Source of the DNA: Dysgonamonadaceae bacterium
GTDB lineage: Bacteria; Bacteroidota; Bacteroidia; Bacteroidales; Azobacteroidaceae
Reading direction: 5' to 3'
Assembly (NCBI GenBank): GCA_031276105.1
Contig: JAISNS010000141.1
Location: forward strand, 1-10,664
DNA length: 10,664 nucleotides
Made by a program: the position numbers and the translations under genes. The notes under the pieces are model-generated. The model did not search any database, was not told the DNA's origin, and worked only from the letters and a program-made list of their open reading frames with translations. Positions 6,214 through 10,664 of this stretch are shown piece by piece (the stretch's first letter is position 1; each line of letters opens with the position of its first letter).

Positions 6214-8343
6214 ATGGCAAAAAGTTCAGATCAACAACTGAAATATACCCGAAACCTCGGTATTATGGCGCATATCGACGCCGGCAAAACAACTACGTCC
6301 GAACGCATCCTTTTTTATACCGGACTGACCCACAAAATCGGAGAAGTCCACGACGGAGCCGCAACGATGGACTGGATGGAACAGGAACAGGAACGCGGAA
6401 TTACCATTACCTCCGCCGCCACCACTACGAACTGGAAATATGCAGGTGATACATACAAAATCAATCTGATCGACACTCCGGGACACGTGGATTTTACGGT
6501 GGAAGTGGAACGTTCACTTCGCATCTTGGACGGAGCCGTAGCTACTTTCTGCGCCGTAGGAGGCGTAGAACCGCAATCGGAAACCGTTTGGCGACAAGCC
6601 GACAGGTACAACGTACCCCGAATCGGTTATGTCAATAAAATGGACCGTTCGGGCGCTAACTTTTTTGAAGTCGTTCGTCAAGTAAAAGAAACATTGGGAG
6701 CCAATCCCTGTCCGGTTCAGATTCCCATTGGGGCTGAAGAAAAATTCCGCGGAATTGTGGACTTGATCATCATGAAAGCCCTTTATTGGCACGACGAAAC
6801 GATGGGCGCCGACTATTCGGTGGAAGAAATTCCGGCGGAATTGCTGAGCGAAGCCCAAGAGTGGCGCGATAAGATGCTGGAAACGCTGGCAGAAGTAGAT
6901 GATGCGTTAATGGAAAAATATTTCGACGATCCGTCCACGATTACCGAAGACGAAATTCGGGCGGCCATCCGGAAAGGAACATTATCCATGCAAATCAATC
7001 CGATGCTGTTGGGTTCTTCCTTCAAAAACAAAGGCGTACAACCGCTTTTGGATGCGGCTTGCGCTTATCTTCCCAGTCCGGTCGATACAACGGCTATCGA
7101 AGGAGTCGATCCGGATGATTCCGAAAAAGCGCTTTCCCGCAAACCGAGCGCCGACGAGCCTTTCTGCGCATTGGCTTTCAAAATCGCCACCGACCCGTAT
7201 GTAGGACGTCTTTGCTTCTTCCGCGTGTATTCGGGAGAATTGGAAGCCGGTACCTACGTTTATAATACCCGTTCGGGGAAAAAAGAACGCATTTCCCGCC
7301 TCTTCCAAATGCACTCCAACAAGCAAAATCCGAAAGAATTTATCGGATGCGGCGACATTGGCGCCGGAGTAGGCTTCAAAGACATTCGCACCGGCGATAC
7401 CTTGTGCGACGAGAATCATCCGATTGTGTTGGAATCCATGGATTTCCCCGCTCCGGTAATCGGAATTGCCGTTGAGCCGAAAACGCAAAAAGATTTGGAT
7501 AAATTAGGAATTGGACTAAGCAAACTGGCCGAAGAAGATCCGACATTCACCGTAAAAACCGACGAAGAAACCGGTCAAACCGTTATTTCGGGAATGGGCG
7601 AACTCCATTTGGAAATCATCATCGACCGTTTGAAACGCGAATTTAAAGTAGAATGTAATCAAGGACGGCCGCAGGTATCTTACAAGGAAGCCATCACCAA
7701 AGCGGTGGAATTGCGCGAACTTTATAAGAAACAAACCGGTGGACGCGGTAAATTTGCCGATATGATTGTTCGCGTCGAACCGGCAGATCCCGATTTTGAA
7801 GGCGAATTGCAATTCATCGACGAAGTGAAAGGCGGTAACATCCCGAAAGAATTTATTCCGCCGATTCAGAAAGGTTTCCAACGCGCCATGAAGAATGGAG
7901 TTTTGGCAGGCTATGCGCTGGATAAATTGAAAGTAACCGTTATCGACGGCTCTTATCACCCGGTAGATTCCGATCAATTGTCGTTTGAGATTTGCGCTAT
8001 TCAGGCATTCAAGAGCGCCGCCGAAAAAGCCGGCCCTGTCCTGAAAGAGCCGATCATGAAAATCGAAGTCATCACGCCGGAAGAAAGCATGGGCGACGTC
8101 ATCGGCGACCTGAACAAACGCCGCGGACAAATCGAAGGGATGGATAGCAGCCGTACCGGTGCGCGTATCGTCAAGGCACATGCGCCGCTTTCGGAAATGT
8201 TCGGCTACGTAACCGCTTTGCGAACAATCACATCCGGTCGTGCAACAAGCACGATGTCGTTCTCGCACTACGAAGAAGTATCGCCGGCCATTGCGCGCGC
8301 GGTATTGACGGAAGTCAAAGGGCGCGTGGATTTGATAAAGTAA
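6214..8343 (+). CDS. fusA: Translation elongation factor G
   Basis: EF-G is the GTPase that drives translocation of tRNA and mRNA on the ribosome and, with ribosome recycling factor, splits post-termination ribosomes. The 709-aa length fits Bacteroidales FusA. GTPase motifs are intact: AHIDAGKT (19-26), RGITIT (61-66, switch I), DTPGHVDF (87-94, with catalytic H91), NKMD (141-144) and GSSFKNKG (G5 region). Domain II contains [15 protein letters not shown]; domain III has [18 protein letters not shown]; domain IV has GGRGKFADM and GYALDKLKV; domain V has [27 protein letters not shown] and [15 protein letters not shown]. An A10 run (6200-6209) precedes the ATG and no Shine-Dalgarno site is seen. 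It is third in the str operon, separated from rpsG by a 268-base gap mostly filled by a repeat element. Confidence 0.98.
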   Translation: MAKSSDQQLKYTRNLGIMAHIDAGKTTTSERILFYTGLTHKIGEVHDGAATMDWMEQEQERGITITSAATTTNWKYAGDTYKINLIDTPGHVDFTVEVERSLRILDGAVATFCAVGGVEPQSETVWRQADRYNVPRIGYVNKMDRSGANFFEVVRQVKETLGANPCPVQIPIGAEEKFRGIVDLIIMKALYWHDETMGADYSVEEIPAELLSEAQEWRDKMLETLAEVDDALMEKYFDDPSTITEDEIRAAIRKGTLSMQINPMLLGSSFKNKGVQPLLDAACAYLPSPVDTTAIEGVDPDDSEKALSRKPSADEPFCALAFKIATDPYVGRLCFFRVYSGELEAGTYVYNTRSGKKERISRLFQMHSNKQNPKEFIGCGDIGAGVGFKDIRTGDTLCDENHPIVLESMDFPAPVIGIAVEPKTQKDLDKLGIGLSKLAEEDPTFTVKTDEETGQTVISGMGELHLEIIIDRLKREFKVECNQGRPQVSYKEAITKAVELRELYKKQTGGRGKFADMIVRVEPADPDFEGELQFIDEVKGGNIPKEFIPPIQKGFQRAMKNGVLAGYALDKLKVTVIDGSYHPVDSDQLSFEICAIQAFKSAAEKAGPVLKEPIMKIEVITPEESMGDVIGDLNKRRGQIEGMDSSRTGARIVKAHAPLSEMFGYVTALRTITSGRATSTMSFSHYEEVSPAIARAVLTEVKGRVDLIK

Positions 8344-8373
8344 GATTAATAAAGTAATTTTGATAAAAACAAG

Positions 8374-8414
8374 CAGGAGAAACGGGAATTAATTCGTTTC
8401 TCCTGTTTGATTTT
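8374..8414. terminator. Bidirectional terminator between fusA and tamL
   Basis: CAGGAGAAACG (8374-8384) and CGTTTCTCCTG (8395-8405) form a perfect 11-bp stem with a 10-base loop, and up to four more pairs can extend it. TTTGATTTT follows on the + strand. On the - strand the stem is followed by TTGTTTTTATC, so it can end transcription from both convergent genes. Confidence 0.85.
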
Positions 8415-8441
8415 ATAATGGAACGCTTTCCCCGGCGAAGA

Positions 8442-10664
8442 TTAGAACGGATACCCGATAGCGATGTACCCCGCCGAATTTCCCCAAACCGGTTCTTTAA
8501 ACAACACCCAGCGGTTGCCTTCGCTGTGGGCCGGATTATAGATTTTCGTGCCGGCATCCAACCGGAGGATGAGAAAATTCAAATCGAATCGCAAACCGAA
8601 TCCTGCGCCAACCGCTAACTCCTTATAAAACGTATTCCACCGGAAATAACCGCCGGATTGGTTTGGATATTCTTTGATTGTCCAGATATTCCCGCAATCG
8701 ACAAAAAGCGCCGGTTCTAACCACGACAGCAGTTTGAAACGGTATTCGGCGCTCGCAATAAAGGAAATATCCCCAACATGCGTCGTCGGGTCGCCGGCTT
8801 GTCCCTCATTGTATGAACCGGGACCCAAGTAACGGGTATTCCATCCCCGCACGCTGTTGGGGCCGCCGGCATAGTAGCGCTTTTCAAAAGGAAGTATCGT
8901 GGAGTTTCCGTAAGGATAAGCCATTCCGATGCCGGCATGAAATGCCAGGACGTTTTTAGTGTCCAAACGGAAGGTGTGCGCCAAATCGAAATCCCCTTTG
9001 ACGTATTGAGCAAACGGATTGCCCAAAAGGGTGTATTGACCGTCTTCGTTTTTCCCGGCACGGGTTGCCCGCGACAGGCCATAGAGAGCGTTACCCGACG
9101 TTTCCACATTGAAACGGAAGGTGTAGAGATGCTCCCACATGCGCCCCATAGCGGCATTGGTATAAATCAGACTGTAATCGACGCCGGCCGTAAAAATGTC
9201 ATCGTAACTGTACCGGGTCAACGGATCAATTTGGGAGTTCAGGTAGTCACGGAATTTGTCTGACTTCCAGGGCATGGAAATGTAATTGATTTCCAGCAAA
9301 CTCAAGCTGTGAGTAATTTCCTGCGCATGGCCTGTCCAGCGGATTTTCCAGTTGAAATTAAAAAAGTTGCGGGTATAGGTCGGACGCTTTTGGATGGCGT
9401 ATCCCAGGCTGTACTGGGTTTGCGAGCTGAACCGTTCGTTCACGTAATCGTCGATAAAGGGCAGATGGAATTTCGGGAAGGTGAGCGACGGACGGATATT
9501 CAACTCATAATAATTGTGATTGATCCCGTTTTCGCCCGAACTTCCGCCGACAAACTCGTAGGCAGAGCGGAGGTTGAGGTTGAAAAGTTCCGAACCGTTA
9601 AAAAGGTTGAGATGCCCGTAGGTTACATCCAGCGCGACGCCCATATCGCCGGCGTTGTTCGTGCCTTCCAGTCCCGCCTGAAGGGAATGGATATTGCCGG
9701 GCGTCAGATAGACATTACAATCCAACAGGGTGGAATCGGGATAGTTCCCCTGAACGTATTGCAAATCGGCCATGCCGACACAGTCCAACGCGCGGAAGTG
9801 GCTGAGGATGGCTTCTCCCCGGCGTTCCCGGAATAAATCGCCGGGACGAAGCCTGATTTTTTCATGGATAACCGCCGGACGTAAAAAGTGGAGGGGATCA
9901 TAATGGATGTTGATTCCTTTGTAATCCATGGAGTCCACGATTCGATAATCTTCCTTGAAGAGGGGGTCGTAGCCGCTGTAAACGTTCACTCGCGCTATCG
10001 TGTAGGGGACTGCCGACAGCGTATCGAGGAGACGTAATTTCAAATCGACCCGGTTCGGTTGCAGCGTTGTATCGGCCAGATAATGAAGGTTGTCGCGGGT
10101 AATGGTGTAATAGCCCCGGTTGCGGAGGAAGGCGCTGACCCGCGTCCGTTCCGCTTCCAAGGCATTCATGTCGAAAATATCGCCTTCTTCGATCAGCGCC
10201 CATCGTTGATCGAAGGTTTCGTGGTCGCCGGGAATATCTTTTTTTTGCCGGAAAATACGTTTAACGATATTCATTATATTTTGCCGGGTGAGCGGCCGGT
10301 TGGGTTGCCGCGTCAATAAGCGTTGCGGTATTTCGTTGGTATAATTCAGGATGATGCAAGGTTCGTTGTGGACAACCGAGTAAACGACGCTCGCTTTTTT
10401 GTTTGCCGTATCTACCTGTGCCGACACTTCCGCGTTGAGGTATCCCCGGTTTATCAGTTCGATAGTCAATTCGTTTACGGAAAGATTCATCAGGCTGTTG
10501 CTGAAAATGACGGGCGGTTCGCCGATTTTACGGATGAATTTCTTGATGAAATTGGAGTCGTTGTCCACGAGGTTGTATATTTTCAATCCCCATTTGGAAC
10601 TGTTCGGATTTTGTTGAATATAGGGAAGAAGCGCGGCTTTACCCGTTCCTTCGTCTTCCATTTG
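8442..10664 (-). CDS. tamL: TamL-type Omp85 outer-membrane protein (N-terminus outside window)
   Basis: TamL is the Bacteroidota version of TamA, an Omp85-family outer-membrane protein that works with TamB in outer-membrane biogenesis. The frame stays open to the window edge; about 740 residues are visible. A signal peptide and lipobox, expected for the TamL lipoprotein, would lie beyond position 10664. Taking the M at 10661 as residue 1, the visible start (LLPYIQQNPNSSKWGLKIYN, KFIRKIGEPPVIFS) matches the TamL N-terminal region. POTRA-like segments lie at roughly 55-107, 163-213 and 262-321, each with a short helix followed by paired strands. The 16-strand-type beta-barrel spans about 325-739, with the Omp85 loop-6 motif as VRGW (604-607; the family usually has VRGF or VRGY) and a terminal aromatic residue in AIGYPF. 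The gene converges on fusA across a shared terminator. TamB is not encoded downstream. Confidence 0.85.
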   Translation of the reverse strand, partial: QMEDEGTGKAALLPYIQQNPNSSKWGLKIYNLVDNDSNFIKKFIRKIGEPPVIFSNSLMNLSVNELTIELINRGYLNAEVSAQVDTANKKASVVYSVVHNEPCIILNYTNEIPQRLLTRQPNRPLTRQNIMNIVKRIFRQKKDIPGDHETFDQRWALIEEGDIFDMNALEAERTRVSAFLRNRGYYTITRDNLHYLADTTLQPNRVDLKLRLLDTLSAVPYTIARVNVYSGYDPLFKEDYRIVDSMDYKGINIHYDPLHFLRPAVIHEKIRLRPGDLFRERRGEAILSHFRALDCVGMADLQYVQGNYPDSTLLDCNVYLTPGNIHSLQAGLEGTNNAGDMGVALDVTYGHLNLFNGSELFNLNLRSAYEFVGGSSGENGINHNYYELNIRPSLTFPKFHLPFIDDYVNERFSSQTQYSLGYAIQKRPTYTRNFFNFNWKIRWTGHAQEITHSLSLLEINYISMPWKSDKFRDYLNSQIDPLTRYSYDDIFTAGVDYSLIYTNAAMGRMWEHLYTFRFNVETSGNALYGLSRATRAGKNEDGQYTLLGNPFAQYVKGDFDLAHTFRLDTKNVLAFHAGIGMAYPYGNSTILPFEKRYYAGGPNSVRGWNTRYLGPGSYNEGQAGDPTTHVGDISFIASAEYRFKLLSWLEPALFVDCGNIWTIKEYPNQSGGYFRWNTFYKELAVGAGFGLRFDLNFLILRLDAGTKIYNPAHSEGNRWVLFKEPVWGNSAGYIAIGYPF

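Noticed and set aside
5981..6214. TACAAT as a target-site duplication flanking the rpsG-fusA element
   Set aside because: The two copies are not directly adjacent to the inverted-repeat ends, and ACAATG is also a common context of start codons in this window, so the match may be chance.
7516..8268. A 250-codon open frame on the - strand inside fusA
   Set aside because: It lies wholly antisense to the highly conserved EF-G gene, and its translation shows no recognisable domain. It is a by-product of fusA codon use. The same reasoning applies to 2201-2731 (- strand) inside fba and to 9309-9836 (+ strand) inside tamL.

Overview
The window looks like chromosomal DNA of an anaerobic Bacteroidales bacterium (phylum Bacteroidota), probably outside the well-studied human-gut Bacteroides. 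The evidence is Bacteroides-type S7, EF-G and class II aldolase sequences, a TamL-type Omp85 protein, a secreted FISUMP-domain protein, promoters of the Bacteroidota form TTG-N19/20-TAnnTTTG, and A-rich start regions without Shine-Dalgarno sites. Assignment below order level is not possible from this sequence alone.

Layout. Positions 1-147 hold repeated hairpins. At 148-1590 is a secreted, Ig-like/FISUMP surface protein. A palindrome and a tandem ATCCG-type repeat (1616-1684) separate it from a promoter and a class II fructose-bisphosphate aldolase gene (1823-2815). A long inverted repeat made of short A/G-rich units (2821-2900) precedes an AAA-ATPase-like/PD-(D/E)XK nuclease-like gene of unknown function (2910-4643). 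Next comes the str cluster: two tandem promoters, rpsL (4890-5306), rpsG (5469-5945) and fusA (6214-8343), all on the + strand. A strong bidirectional terminator (8374-8414) separates fusA from a convergent tamL gene (8442 to the window end, - strand), whose N-terminus lies outside.

How the genes relate. rpsL, rpsG and fusA form the translation operon (30S proteins S12 and S7, elongation factor G). The aldolase is glycolytic housekeeping. The FISUMP protein and TamL are cell-envelope proteins. The ATPase/nuclease-like gene is an accessory gene sitting between housekeeping genes. In many Bacteroidales the str genes are followed directly by the S10 ribosomal cluster and preceded by rpoBC; neither is adjacent here.

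The most unusual content is intergenic. Two gaps inside the str operon carry long inverted repeats built from AAACTAAA-like units, and the rpsG-fusA gap holds a roughly 209-bp nested palindrome resembling a non-autonomous mobile element. I see no complete new defence or mobile system. The best leads are this element, the possible S7 operator hairpin, the possibly hypervariable C-terminus of the FISUMP protein, and the ATPase/nuclease gene.
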